NCBI GenBank assembly: GCA_947454255.1
Contig: CANGIU010000008.1
Location: 1-59,901 of the forward strand
Length of the DNA stretch: 59,901 nt
Direction of reading: 5' to 3'
From: Micrococcales bacterium
GTDB lineage: Bacteria > Actinomycetota > Actinomycetes > Actinomycetales > Microbacteriaceae
Part shown: positions 32,556 to 41,913 of the stretch, piece after piece
Position numbering within the stretch: position 1 is the first letter of the stretch
How the letters are laid out: each line of letters starts with the position of its first letter
Translations under genes and position numbers: made by a program
Notes under the pieces: generated by a model
What the model was told of the DNA's origin: nothing
Databases searched by the model: none
What the model saw: the letters and a program-made list of their open reading frames with translations, nothing else

Positions 32556-33811
32556 GGAACGTCTATCTCTGTTATCGGAGAAGTTGGTGGATACGCCAGC
32601 GTGTCAGCTCTGGCAACCTTCTTATTCCTTGAAGCTACAAACCCGCTGATAACGCTGGCAAAAGCAAACATGGTGATTGGGAAAATCATCGCCAACGGCA
32701 GGCTTGCGTTATCAATTAGTGAGCCCATAAGCATCTTGGCAAAGATGATGATTGTGTAGTTAAAGAGCGCCATTCTTGAAAGCGCCTGTGCTGTTGATAA
32801 GCCTTCAATGTGCCCAGTAGCACTATAAAAGCCAGGCACCATTGAAGAGATTCCGTAACCCGCAATAGCAAAGAATAAGCAGAGCAGTAATAGCGCAAGC
32901 GGTTGATTTGATGAAGCCAGGTTTGCAGAAGTATAGATAGCCAGAGCTAAGGCGATAGAACCAAAGGCTCCACCAATTTGTGAAATTCTAGCAATCTGAT
33001 ATTTCTCAGTTAGTTTTACGATTGAGAATCTGCCAAAGATCATTGCGACGATGAAACAGGTGTATGGAAGAGCAGCACTACCAGCATCAAGTAGCAAAAC
33101 CTTCTTACCGTAAACAGAAGACCAATCCATGATGACCAGTTCTGGCCACATTCCTGCAAATGCTCCTATGGATAGCAGCCACAAATATTTAGGTGTTTTG
33201 AACCAAGAGACTTTACTTCCGCTATCTCTTTCTTGTGCATGGTTATCTTCTTGAGGGGTAAGCATGTTGGAAGAAGACCAAAGGAATAAACCTAGACAGA
33301 TCACTCCTAGGGAAAGGGTGTGGACTAGTAGCGGTGTGTAGGAAGCGATGGCTGCTGAAATAGCTGCCGATGTGGCAGCTCCAATACTCCAAGCCCCATG
33401 AAAGCTTCCGAGTAATACTTTGCCCTGACGTTTTTGAAAGGCTACTGCCTGGGAGTTTAGAGCGATATTGAAAGTGCTAAAAGCAATGGACATAGTGAAA
33501 TGCAACATTAGGAATACCCACCAGTGAGTTGCCAGCGGTAATACCGAAACAATAATTGCGATTGCTATCGCTGAATACTTAATGATCGGAGTTGTTCCAA
33601 AACGTAAAACTAACTTGTTGGTAAAGACCAAAGGAAGAATGGCTCCTGCACCACCAAAGCCAATGATGGAACCCCATATTTCATTACTAACCTGCAGGTT
33701 ATTTATGAACTCGGGGATTCTAGGCATCCAAGATAGCGAAGCAACTCCTTGGGTAAAGAACATCACCATTAGAGCAAACTGTGCTCGCTTAGACCTGAGT
33801 GCTTGGTCCAT
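32552..33811 (-). CDS. MFS transporter
   Basis: 419 residues with about twelve hydrophobic helices. Helix 1 is ALMVMFFTQGVASLSWMPRI, and GSFHGAWSIGAATSAA in helix 5 resembles the YbjJ-like group. Its ATG directly follows the fprA stop. The substrate is unknown. Confidence 0.85.
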   Translation of the reverse strand: MDQALRSKRAQFALMVMFFTQGVASLSWMPRIPEFINNLQVSNEIWGSIIGFGGAGAILPLVFTNKLVLRFGTTPIIKYSAIAIAIIVSVLPLATHWWVFLMLHFTMSIAFSTFNIALNSQAVAFQKRQGKVLLGSFHGAWSIGAATSAAISAAIASYTPLLVHTLSLGVICLGLFLWSSSNMLTPQEDNHAQERDSGSKVSWFKTPKYLWLLSIGAFAGMWPELVIMDWSSVYGKKVLLLDAGSAALPYTCFIVAMIFGRFSIVKLTEKYQIARISQIGGAFGSIALALAIYTSANLASSNQPLALLLLCLFFAIAGYGISSMVPGFYSATGHIEGLSTAQALSRMALFNYTIIIFAKMLMGSLIDNASLPLAMIFPITMFAFASVISGFVASRNKKVARADTLAYPPTSPITEIDVP

Positions 33812-35167
33812 CTAGTTGTCTTCGAAAGCAGCGCTTAGGAAATCTTCACGATCGACAAGCTTGATACGCTCGCGTCCCTGCTGTTCACCTAGCTGGCGCT
33901 CTGTGGAATCCACCTTGAGCCATTCTGGCCACCCAAGGAACCGAACATTCTTACCCTTTAGCAAATCAATCACTGCCTGCTCATCGGGATGAGTTGGCTG
34001 CCACCAGGTGCTTTTATCTCCAATGACACAGGCAACAGTTTCCATGGCATCACTCTTTGTGTGACCAATTAGACCAACTGGTCCACGCTTGATCCAACCG
34101 GTGGCATAGATACCTGCAACATTGTTACCTGCTGAGTCGATTACTCTTCCAGCTTTATTGCTAATTACCCCATACTTCTCATCAAAAGGAATCTCGACTA
34201 ATTCACTTCCGAAATAGCCAACGGCTCGATAGACAGCCTGAACCGGATACTCTCTAAACTCACCAGTCGGGGTAACGCCTCCATGCCCATCAAGCTGAGT
34301 TCTCTCAATTCTGAACCCGCTTACTTTGCCGTCTATTCCTAGAATCTCAGCAGGAGATGAAAAGAAATGCAGGTGGAGACGCTTGGTCGCACCACTAAGT
34401 TCTTTACCCCTGATGCCTTCAAGTGTTGAGACCATAACGCGAGTCTGGTTATTTGAATCAATCGCATCTTGAGAACCTGCATCGTATTGGAAGTCCTCAT
34501 CGTAAACGATGGTGTCGACTCCTTCGATAGCACAAGCTTCGCGAAGCTCCAGTGGAGTGAACTTAACCTGGGCTGGCCCTCTTCTTCCAAAGACGTGAAC
34601 ATCAGTAACAGGTGAAGAAAGTAGTCCTTGGTAAACATTGTCAGGAATATCAGTAGTGAGTAGATCTGCAGGATGTTTAGCCAAAATTCGAGCAACATCA
34701 AGAGCAACGTTTCCGTTTCCGATGACAGCAACTTCTTTAGCATTCAGTGGCCAAGTTCTAGCAACATCAGGATGAGCGTCATACCAGTTAACAAAATCAG
34801 CTGCACCGTAACTGCCGTCAAGGTTGACTCCAGGAATATTTAGATCTGCATCTTTGATTGCACCGGTTGCAAAGATCACTGCGTTGTAGTGATCTTTTAG
34901 TTCGGCAAGAGTGATGTCTTTTCCATATTGGACATTGCCGAAGAACCTAATATCACCTCTATCTAAAACTTCATAGAGAGCTTTGATGATGCCTTTGATT
35001 CTTGGGTGATCAGGAGCAACACCGTATCTAACCAGCCCGTATGGTGCAGGTAGCAAATCGAATAGGTCGATACTGACTTCGAAGTCTCGTTCGGCTTTGA
35101 TGATTAAGTCAGCAGCATAGATACCGGCTGGGCCGGCACCAACTATGGCTAGACGCATTTTGGTCAA
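33812..35167 (-). CDS. fprA: Ferredoxin/adrenodoxin-type NADP reductase (FprA)
   Basis: 451 residues. FAD-binding LAIVGAGPAGIYAADLI at the start, then LLPAPYGLVRYGVAPDHP, NADP-binding VAVIGNGNVALDVARIL, FGRRGPAQVKFTPLELRE and YATGWIKRGPVGLIGHTK are diagnostic of FprA. It transfers electrons between NADPH and ferredoxin. The TTG at 35167 has AAGGA nine bases upstream; the ATG at 35158 is an alternative. The MFS gene follows without a gap. Confidence 0.95.
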   Translation of the reverse strand: MTKMRLAIVGAGPAGIYAADLIIKAERDFEVSIDLFDLLPAPYGLVRYGVAPDHPRIKGIIKALYEVLDRGDIRFFGNVQYGKDITLAELKDHYNAVIFATGAIKDADLNIPGVNLDGSYGAADFVNWYDAHPDVARTWPLNAKEVAVIGNGNVALDVARILAKHPADLLTTDIPDNVYQGLLSSPVTDVHVFGRRGPAQVKFTPLELREACAIEGVDTIVYDEDFQYDAGSQDAIDSNNQTRVMVSTLEGIRGKELSGATKRLHLHFFSSPAEILGIDGKVSGFRIERTQLDGHGGVTPTGEFREYPVQAVYRAVGYFGSELVEIPFDEKYGVISNKAGRVIDSAGNNVAGIYATGWIKRGPVGLIGHTKSDAMETVACVIGDKSTWWQPTHPDEQAVIDLLKGKNVRFLGWPEWLKVDSTERQLGEQQGRERIKLVDREDFLSAAFEDN

Positions 35168-35179
35168 TCTAGTTATTCC

Positions 35180-36184
35180 TTATTTCTGTCGTTCAACAAC
35201 TGCTTCAGCAAAAACACGTAAGGCATCTTTAACTGGTGAATCTGGCAAAGGGGCTAGAGCTAGAACTGCATCATCTGCCCATGACTTAGCTGATTGATAA
35301 GCCTGTTCTAGAGCTGGATGCACTCTCAGCAGCGCAACCGCTTTAGCTAACTGCGCATCATCCTCAAGCCCAGCATCAATTATCTCAACTAGTTCTAAAG
35401 CCTTAGGGTCAGTAGCGGCCTGAGCCCTTAGTAAAAGAGTTGGCAACGTAGGCACCCCTGCGCGAAGATCTGTTCCAGGAGTCTTACCTGATTCTTCAGA
35501 GAGAATGTCAATGACATCATCGATCAACTGGAAAGCCACCCCTACTTTTTCACCATAGACACGCAATGGCTCACGATATTCATCAGGCGCTCCACCATAG
35601 ACAACTCCCAGTTCAGCACTAGCTGCGATGAGGGAACCGGTTTTATCTGCCAGCACCTGCAGGTAGTGCTCAATTGGATCTTCGTTGTTCTGAGGCCCCA
35701 GGGTTTCATGCAATTGGCCTAGACACAATCTTTCAAAAGTATCCGCTTGCAAGCTAAGCGCCTTGCCGCCTAAGCGACTAACAATCTGTGATGCCCTAGC
35801 AAACAGCAAGTCACCGGTGAGAATCGCAACGCTGTTTCCCCAAACCTCATGTGCTGTTGGAACACCTCGTCTAAGAGGTGCTCTATCCATGACATCATCG
35901 TGATACAAAGTTGCTAGATGGGTTAGCTCAACAACAACTGCCGCTTTGATCACTTCTTCCTTTGTCGCATCTCCAAGCGATGCGCCAAGCAAAACTAGAA
36001 CTGGTCTAAGTCTTTTTCCACCGGCTTCTAGCAAATGTCTACTGGTGACATTCGCTACCGGGTCAGTGTGTGTGACTGCTTCCAATAAAGCAGTTTCAAC
36101 ATTCTCAAGACCTGCCTGAATCGACTTGATGAGGTTTTTATCAACTACCTTGCGTAGTTGTGGTGGTAGCTGAATCTTGCTCAC
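35180..36184 (-). CDS. Polyprenyl diphosphate synthase (menaquinone side chain)
   Basis: 334 residues. The first aspartate-rich motif is YHDDVMDRA and the second is QLIDDVIDI. GGKRLRPVLVLLG is the isopentenyl-diphosphate site. The residues before the first motif (THLATL) suggest a long chain product, as in heptaprenyl or octaprenyl synthases. It overlaps the menG stop by 4 nt, which supports a role in menaquinone tail formation. Confidence 0.93.
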   Translation of the reverse strand: MSKIQLPPQLRKVVDKNLIKSIQAGLENVETALLEAVTHTDPVANVTSRHLLEAGGKRLRPVLVLLGASLGDATKEEVIKAAVVVELTHLATLYHDDVMDRAPLRRGVPTAHEVWGNSVAILTGDLLFARASQIVSRLGGKALSLQADTFERLCLGQLHETLGPQNNEDPIEHYLQVLADKTGSLIAASAELGVVYGGAPDEYREPLRVYGEKVGVAFQLIDDVIDILSEESGKTPGTDLRAGVPTLPTLLLRAQAATDPKALELVEIIDAGLEDDAQLAKAVALLRVHPALEQAYQSAKSWADDAVLALAPLPDSPVKDALRVFAEAVVERQK

Positions 36185-36879
36185 TTGGCCGCCTTCTGAG
36201 CTGTGTGAATAGCTACGATTCCTAAAGAAAGGTTCTTGTATTTAGCCTGACTAAAACCAGCCTCAGTTAACCAATCAACTAATACTTCTTGTTTTGGCCA
36301 AGCGGCAATTGATTCTGCTAAATAGTTATAGGCACCTTTGTTTCTGGTTACCAGCTTCGACAAAGTTGGCAAGATGCTTTTCAGATAAAAGCGGTAAAGC
36401 GCACCAATAACAGGTGTGTTCAGATGAGAAAATTCACAGATCACAACAACGCCATTTGGCTTTAGCACTCTAAGCATTTCCATCAGTGCCTTCTTTGGGT
36501 CAACAACATTTCTTAACCCAAAACTTATTGTTACTGCATCAACCGATTCCGCTTTGAAAGGTAATGCAGTTGCATCAGCGAAAACAAATTCTAGCTCTGG
36601 GTGTCTTTTACGACCTACGGCAAGCATGCCTTCACTAAAGTCACTGGCAATTACCTTAACTCCAGGCTTTGCAAAAACAACAGAGGAAGAACCTGTCCCG
36701 GCAGCAAGATCAAGGACGGTTTGACCTGCTTGTGGGTTAACGGCTTTTAGAACTCGCTTGCGCCAAATGCGGTCTTGCCCTAGGGAGAGCAGGTCGTTAG
36801 TGCGGTCATAGTTTTCGGCTACCGAATCAAACATGGCCGCGACTTCTGCTGGCTTTTTAGCCAAATCCGCTTTACTCAC
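36181..36879 (-). CDS. menG: Demethylmenaquinone methyltransferase
   Basis: 232 residues. FDSVAENYDRTNDLLSLGQD is the UbiE/MenG signature start, VLDLAAGTGSSSVVFA binds S-adenosylmethionine, and FGLRNVVDPKKALMEM is the second signature. It performs the final C-methylation to menaquinone. ATGA-type overlap with the polyprenyl synthase gene. Confidence 0.95.
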   Translation of the reverse strand: MSKADLAKKPAEVAAMFDSVAENYDRTNDLLSLGQDRIWRKRVLKAVNPQAGQTVLDLAAGTGSSSVVFAKPGVKVIASDFSEGMLAVGRKRHPELEFVFADATALPFKAESVDAVTISFGLRNVVDPKKALMEMLRVLKPNGVVVICEFSHLNTPVIGALYRFYLKSILPTLSKLVTRNKGAYNYLAESIAAWPKQEVLVDWLTEAGFSQAKYKNLSLGIVAIHTAQKAAK

Positions 36880-36916
36880 CTGTCAAGTCTAATCTTGACT
36901 GGGCAGCGCTCTGTTC

Positions 36917-37552
36917 TTAGAGTTCTTTAGCCTCGCGGCGAAGCTTTAGAGCGCTAACACCTGTCATCCCGAGAAGGGCAAGGGCCAAAGCTCCAAGACC
37001 TGCGCCAAAGACTATCGCCCCATCAAGGAACTCATCGGCTGGTGTTTTTTTCGTTAGAACCAGGTCTCTGATTTGAATAGGGGCAGCCCCAGAAGGATTT
37101 AGGTTGCTAGCGGTTAGGGCTTGCTTCTCGTTAGCAGTGATGAAGGTTATTCCCAACTGACTGGAAACATACTCCTGGACTTCTTCCTGCTTACCCGCCG
37201 CAGAGTTATCTTCAACTTCCCCAAGAGAAGTCACCTTAGAAGTTGGAGAAAGGTTCTCTGGAATCACCGGCATTTCAAATGCACCGGGATCTGGATTCAC
37301 CCCTGGCCTAATAGCAATCCTTGGAACCCCAACGTGATCGACATCGCCATACTGATCTTCAAGCTTTTTGTGTTTGTGATCTGGGTTATCTTCTGGTTTT
37401 GGAGCCTGGTTAGACTGCGAGTCATGATTCGGATCGAAAATATGCTCCCAACCTGAATCATCATCAGATTGGTCATCAGCAAAGGCAGATTGCGGGAAGG
37501 TCAAGATTGCGAGGAAGAGAACGGTGGTACCGATGTATAGCGGTTTACGCAC
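36917..37552 (-). CDS. Secreted, C-terminally anchored protein, unknown
   Basis: 211 residues with a signal peptide (KPLYIGTTVLFLAILTFPQS, cleavage after SAFA near 25), an Asp/His/Pro-rich extracytoplasmic region and one C-terminal transmembrane helix (about 180-203) with a basic cytoplasmic tail. It is divergent from menF. No family is recognised. Confidence 0.65.
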   Translation of the reverse strand: MRKPLYIGTTVLFLAILTFPQSAFADDQSDDDSGWEHIFDPNHDSQSNQAPKPEDNPDHKHKKLEDQYGDVDHVGVPRIAIRPGVNPDPGAFEMPVIPENLSPTSKVTSLGEVEDNSAAGKQEEVQEYVSSQLGITFITANEKQALTASNLNPSGAAPIQIRDLVLTKKTPADEFLDGAIVFGAGLGALALALLGMTGVSALKLRREAKEL

Positions 37553-37673
37553 TTGGGCTTTCCTCTCTTGCCTTAGAATTTCAGGGACTTAACTCAAGAA
37601 TATCCCCTCCCCAATCAGCCAAATAGACTGATTAGGTCCTTTCACAGATAACACTCAGCCGAAGCAGATTCCC

Positions 37674-38921
37674 TTGAATTCCTTAGCAACCCCAGCACTT
37701 AAGGTCTTTAGCCGCCCCTGCTCGCTAGAGGAACTTGGGGCGACCACCTTCATTAGCCTGATCAACGCGTCAAGCTCTGTATTTATCAATCAAGGACAGG
37801 GCTTGATCGGATTTGGTGAAGCAGCCAGAATCGAAGCAACAGGTGCTAACCGAATAAATGAGCTAAACAGCGAATGGCAAAAAGTTGTTCAGAATGCTGA
37901 AATTCAAGATTCTGTAGGAAGTCCTGGATCAGGACTAATTGCCTTTGGAGCCGTTGCCTTTGCAGAATCTAGTGCCACAAAAAGCGTCCTAATAGTCCCT
38001 AAGGTGGTTATCGGTTTTAGTGGGTCAGCCCTATGGCTAACTATTGTGAACACAACTGAAGAGAATGCTTTAGAACTAATCCAGAGCAAGGCTAAGGAAC
38101 AGAGCCCATTGCGTTTTGAGTCAGGAAAAATTGGCCCTGATCAATTTAAGGAAAATATTGTGCTGGCTCTGAAAGAAATTGTTTCTCACAACATAGAGAA
38201 AGTAGTGCTAGCCAGAGATCTGGTTAGTGATTTACCTAGCGGCTTTGATTACTCAATTGCATTACAGAAACTAGCAATAAAGTTTGATACCTGTTTCACA
38301 TACTCAGTCGATGGACTCTTCGGTGCCAGCCCAGAGTTATTAGTGAAGGTTTCACATTCTCAAGTTTCGGCAAGGGTTCTTGCTGGCACAGCGGGGCGTG
38401 GCACAGATCCGGGTGTTGATGAGGCCATTGGTTCTGCTCTTGCCTCTTCTCACAAGAATCTAGAAGAACATAAATTTGCTGTTGACTCTCTGGTTTCAGA
38501 ACTAGCGGTTCTCGCATCAGAAATTGATGCCGACGAGAAACCATTCAGCCTTGCCCTTCCAAACCTTTGGCATCTAGCAAGTGATATTCATGCAGTACTA
38601 AAAGCAGACAGTACTTCTCTGCAGGTAGTTAATGCTCTGCACCCATCAGCTGCTGTCGCAGGAACACCAAGAATCAAAGCTCAACAATTAATTGCTGAAC
38701 TTGAAAACCTAGATCGCGGTCGTTACGCAGGACCGGTTGGCTGGATAGGTGCCGATGGTGATGGGGTTTGGGCAATAGCCCTTCGTGGAGCTCAGGTCGA
38801 AAAAAATGAAAACCAGATTAGAGCCTTCGCTGGTTGCGGAATTGTGGCTGAATCAGAAGCTGAAGCTGAACTTGCTGAAACAAACTTGAAGTTCAAACCA
38901 ATCCTTGAAGCGCTTAGCTAA
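37674..38921 (+). CDS. menF: Isochorismate synthase
   Basis: 415 residues, chorismate-binding fold: KVVLARDLV, FGASPELLVKVS, RVLAGTAGRGTDPGVDEA, HPSAAVAGTPR and RAFAGCGIVAESEAEAE are the conserved blocks. It makes isochorismate for menaquinone. The TTG start at 37674 is weakly supported. It overlaps the convergent menD stop by 4 nt. Confidence 0.92.
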   Translation: MNSLATPALKVFSRPCSLEELGATTFISLINASSSVFINQGQGLIGFGEAARIEATGANRINELNSEWQKVVQNAEIQDSVGSPGSGLIAFGAVAFAESSATKSVLIVPKVVIGFSGSALWLTIVNTTEENALELIQSKAKEQSPLRFESGKIGPDQFKENIVLALKEIVSHNIEKVVLARDLVSDLPSGFDYSIALQKLAIKFDTCFTYSVDGLFGASPELLVKVSHSQVSARVLAGTAGRGTDPGVDEAIGSALASSHKNLEEHKFAVDSLVSELAVLASEIDADEKPFSLALPNLWHLASDIHAVLKADSTSLQVVNALHPSAAVAGTPRIKAQQLIAELENLDRGRYAGPVGWIGADGDGVWAIALRGAQVEKNENQIRAFAGCGIVAESEAEAELAETNLKFKPILEALS

Positions 38922-40453
38922 CTAAGCCTTATCTCAATCACTAAGCGCTCTGTTCTCTGCAGAGCAGCCTGCAAAGTTGCTACATCACTGACCAATAAAT
39001 ACTCCCAGCCATAGGCCCTGGCTAAGCCTTCAATGCTCCCAGTTTGCGGGGTAGCGAATACCCGAGTAAAGATTTCACTGCTTACGGTTTGAGCAACCTC
39101 CAGCTTGCTAAAGATCTTGCCGCCGTTGTCGTTTACGACAATTACTTGCAAATCTAAATCGCCATCAGCAGGGTCAATCACTAGCGATGATGCATCGTGG
39201 AAGAAAGTTAGATCACCCAGCAGAGCCCTAACTGGCTTACCAGTTTGGATGGCGATACCGGTAGCTGTTGCGATGGTGCCGTCAATTCCAGATAGCCCTC
39301 GGTTAGCCCAGGCACTGACCCTGTTACCAGGAGCAAAGAAGTCAGCTTCTCGAATAAGTTGTGACGCACCTAAAACAATTTCTTTTCCTGAATTCCAAAT
39401 GGTTTCAACAATGGCCCTGCGATCTAATTCACCGCTGGCATCAGGTGTTAGCCCGACAGCTACTTTTTGCCACTGGCTTACCCAATCCGGTCCTGAGCCA
39501 GTGACTGGAACATCGACCTGAGTAACATTTGTTCCAATAGCAAATTCACCCATTTGGCTAGCTCTAACAATGACTTGAACATCGCTTCTACGCAACAAAC
39601 CAATCACAGATCTAGAAAGTGTCGGTTTACCATAAACAACAACCTGTTTGATTTTGCCAACCAATTCCTGATTGCTATCAAGAACAAATCGATAACCTAA
39701 CACTGAACTCTCTAGATGCCTAACTCCAGAAGTTGGTTCAGCAAAAACAGGAACGCCAAGACCAGCAATCTCTTCCTCAAACGCTGAACTGTTCGCGCCC
39801 GCAACAATAACTGTTGGAATACTCAAATCAATTGATACCGCTGTTACTTCTGAAACAGAAACGGTTTCATCAGTTGCTGGAATATCCAATGTCTGCAGGA
39901 TCTCCGCCGCATTAGGAGCATTTGCAGAAAGCGGTTCACGGAACTGCAGATTTAGTTGAACTACTTTTCCACTCCATGCTTGAATGACTGATTCTTCAAC
40001 TAATCGCTTTGCCTTCTGCGCTAAATCTTCATCAGGCATCGGAGCATCAACATCAATACAGGTAACCGCATCTGCGAAGATGCCGACTTGGTTAGTGGTT
40101 TGGTTTGAACCTTTACCTCTGAGCTCAACTGGTCTATCTGCCGTTAGCAGGATAAGCGGAAGGCCAGAGTGATGTGCTTCTAGAACTGCTGGATGTAGAT
40201 TTGCAACCGCAGTTCCAGAGGTTGTGATGATTACCTGAGGACCACCATAGACAGCAGCACCAAGAGCTGAGAAGCCTAATGAACGTTCATCCAGGCGAAT
40301 GTATAGATCAAGTTCACCGGCTTCAGCTAACTGTGCTGAAGCGATTGCTAATGCTTGTGAACGAGCACCAGGAGCTAACCAAACCGGTCTTCCCCATGCT
40401 GCAAATTGTGCCATCAGGTGCGCAGTGAAAACCTGTGCAGGAGAATCAACCAT
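38918..40453 (-). CDS. menD: SEPHCHC synthase (MenD)
   Basis: 511 residues. The TPP glutamate is in RLDERSLGFSALG, the cofactor region includes TSGTAVANLHPAVLEAHHSG and TADRPVELRGKGSNQTTNQ, and the C-terminal LGDLTFFHDASSL and VIVVNDNGGKIF bind diphosphate/Mg. It couples isochorismate with 2-oxoglutarate. The usual N-terminal PGSRS reads PGARS. The stop of the PLDc_N gene overlaps its start by 8 nt. Confidence 0.95.
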   Translation of the reverse strand: MVDSPAQVFTAHLMAQFAAWGRPVWLAPGARSQALAIASAQLAEAGELDLYIRLDERSLGFSALGAAVYGGPQVIITTSGTAVANLHPAVLEAHHSGLPLILLTADRPVELRGKGSNQTTNQVGIFADAVTCIDVDAPMPDEDLAQKAKRLVEESVIQAWSGKVVQLNLQFREPLSANAPNAAEILQTLDIPATDETVSVSEVTAVSIDLSIPTVIVAGANSSAFEEEIAGLGVPVFAEPTSGVRHLESSVLGYRFVLDSNQELVGKIKQVVVYGKPTLSRSVIGLLRRSDVQVIVRASQMGEFAIGTNVTQVDVPVTGSGPDWVSQWQKVAVGLTPDASGELDRRAIVETIWNSGKEIVLGASQLIREADFFAPGNRVSAWANRGLSGIDGTIATATGIAIQTGKPVRALLGDLTFFHDASSLVIDPADGDLDLQVIVVNDNGGKIFSKLEVAQTVSSEIFTRVFATPQTGSIEGLARAYGWEYLLVSDVATLQAALQRTERLVIEIRLS

Positions 40454-40748
40454 CCTTGTTGTCTTTATCCCGTCTTAGGCGCTCAGCTAAATCCTTTAGG
40501 AAGGCAGGATCGTCATCAGGGGCTCTAGGAGTTGACCTCTTAGCTGCCTGACCTGAATCACCATCGATAGGTCTTCCAATGGTGATGTATAGCAGTGGGC
40601 CAGCTAGCGGCAAGAACAGGCATAGCAGCACCCAAAGCGCTTTAGGAAAAACTCGAACCTGCTTGGCATCAGCGCTAGCCGCATAGACAGTAGAGAAGAT
40701 GTGCAGAATAACCAGCGCAACAATGATGGTTAGTTCGATACGGTTCAT
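40446..40748 (-). CDS. PLDc_N domain membrane protein
   Basis: 100 residues with two helices (about 6-24 and 38-57) and the PLDc_N/cardiolipin-synthase-type N-terminal pattern VFPKALWVLLCLFLPLAGPLLYITIGRP, shown here in part. The C terminus is acidic/basic and soluble. Such genes often neighbour menD in actinobacteria. The function is unknown; there is no phospholipase domain. Confidence 0.8.
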   Translation of the reverse strand: MNRIELTIIVALVILHIFSTVYAASADAKQVRVFPKALWVLLCLFLPLAGPLLYITIGRPIDGDSGQAAKRSTPRAPDDDPAFLKDLAERLRRDKDNKDG

Positions 40749-40788
40749 GGATTAACTCTAAGCCAAGAGACAAACATAGACTTATCCA

Positions 40789-41085
40789 GTGAAGAACGTT
40801 TGGCTCAAATACACCCTCTACCGTCTAGGAATGTTCGCTGTCTTAGCCATTATTTTCGGCCTTTTGATGCCTATCCTCTTTGCCATCTTGGTAGCGGGAA
40901 TGATTTCTTTCGCTTTGTCCATCATCTTCCTAAGCAAGCTAAGAGATGAGATTAGTAAGCAAATTTACGAGAAGAGACAGAACACCTTTGGTTCAGGGGA
41001 CAGCGAAAGCGACCTCGAGAACAGCCAGCTAGATGCCCTAGAAAGTAATACTAAAAAGACCCCAGCAAAGCCCAAGAGCAAATAA
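40789..41085 (+). CDS. DUF4229 membrane protein
   Basis: 98 residues from a GTG: KYTLYRLGMFAVLAIIFGLL, then a second helix, then SKLRDEISKQIYEKRQ, the DUF4229 pattern that sits with menaquinone genes in actinobacteria. Its last 48 nt overlap the convergent menA gene. No biochemical role is known. Confidence 0.82.
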   Translation: MKNVWLKYTLYRLGMFAVLAIIFGLLMPILFAILVAGMISFALSIIFLSKLRDEISKQIYEKRQNTFGSGDSESDLENSQLDALESNTKKTPAKPKSK

Positions 41086-41913
41086 CAAACTCGTATAGCT
41101 AGTTAGCTGCAAAGCCAGAATAAGTTCCTTAGGTGTCTTAGCGCTTAGCGCAATGATAGTGATCATCAAAACCACTATCACCAAGATGTTCACAACAAAG
41201 ACCGCTGGAGCCAAAAACCAAAGAGGTGTCACAAGTGCAAATGGCGCCCAAATTAGCAGCACAAATAGAACCAAGGAGAAATTCTTACCAATCCTGGTTG
41301 AAAGAGTCTTCTTACCACTCTTACGATCTGTTTCAATATCTCTGATGTTATTTATCAACAGCACTGCTGTTGCAAAGCAACCAGCAATACAACCACCGAG
41401 AACAGCTAACGGGTTCAACTCATTCGTTTGAATGTAATCAGTTCCAATAACTGCTACCAATCCAAAGAAAATAAAAACAATAACTTCACCTAAACCTAGG
41501 TAACCGTAAGGCTTCTTACCTCCGGTATAGAACCAGGCAGTAATGATGCAAACCAAACCAACAAGAATGAACCACCAGTGACCTGTCAATAAAGTAATAA
41601 GCAAACCAACAACACCAGCTAGCGCAAATGAAACAAAAGCAGCATTACGAACTAACTTAGGTTCAACCAATCCACCACCAGTAAGACGAGCAGGCCCCAC
41701 TCTGTTCTTATCTGTTCCGCGAATACCATCTGAGTAGTCATTGGCGTAGTTGACTCCGATCTGCAGAAACAACGCAACCAGAAGAGCAAGTAAAGCTAAG
41801 AGTGGTTTCGATGTTCCCCAAAGAGCTGCAGTTCCAGAACCAATCAGGATTGGTGAAACTGCTAATGGCAAAGTACGAAGCCTTGCTCCCTTAACCCATA
41901 ACTTAAACATCAA
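41038..41913 (-). CDS. menA: 1,4-dihydroxy-2-naphthoate polyprenyltransferase
   Basis: 291 residues, about eight helices, UbiA family. NYANDYSDGIRGTDKNRVGP contains the first Asp-rich motif, and NNIRDIETDRKSGKKTLSTR the second. It attaches the polyprenyl tail to naphthoate in the membrane. It overlaps menE by 11 nt. Confidence 0.95.
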   Translation of the reverse strand: MMFKLWVKGARLRTLPLAVSPILIGSGTAALWGTSKPLLALLALLVALFLQIGVNYANDYSDGIRGTDKNRVGPARLTGGGLVEPKLVRNAAFVSFALAGVVGLLITLLTGHWWFILVGLVCIITAWFYTGGKKPYGYLGLGEVIVFIFFGLVAVIGTDYIQTNELNPLAVLGGCIAGCFATAVLLINNIRDIETDRKSGKKTLSTRIGKNFSLVLFVLLIWAPFALVTPLWFLAPAVFVVNILVIVVLMITIIALSAKTPKELILALQLTSYTSLLFALGLCWGLFSITF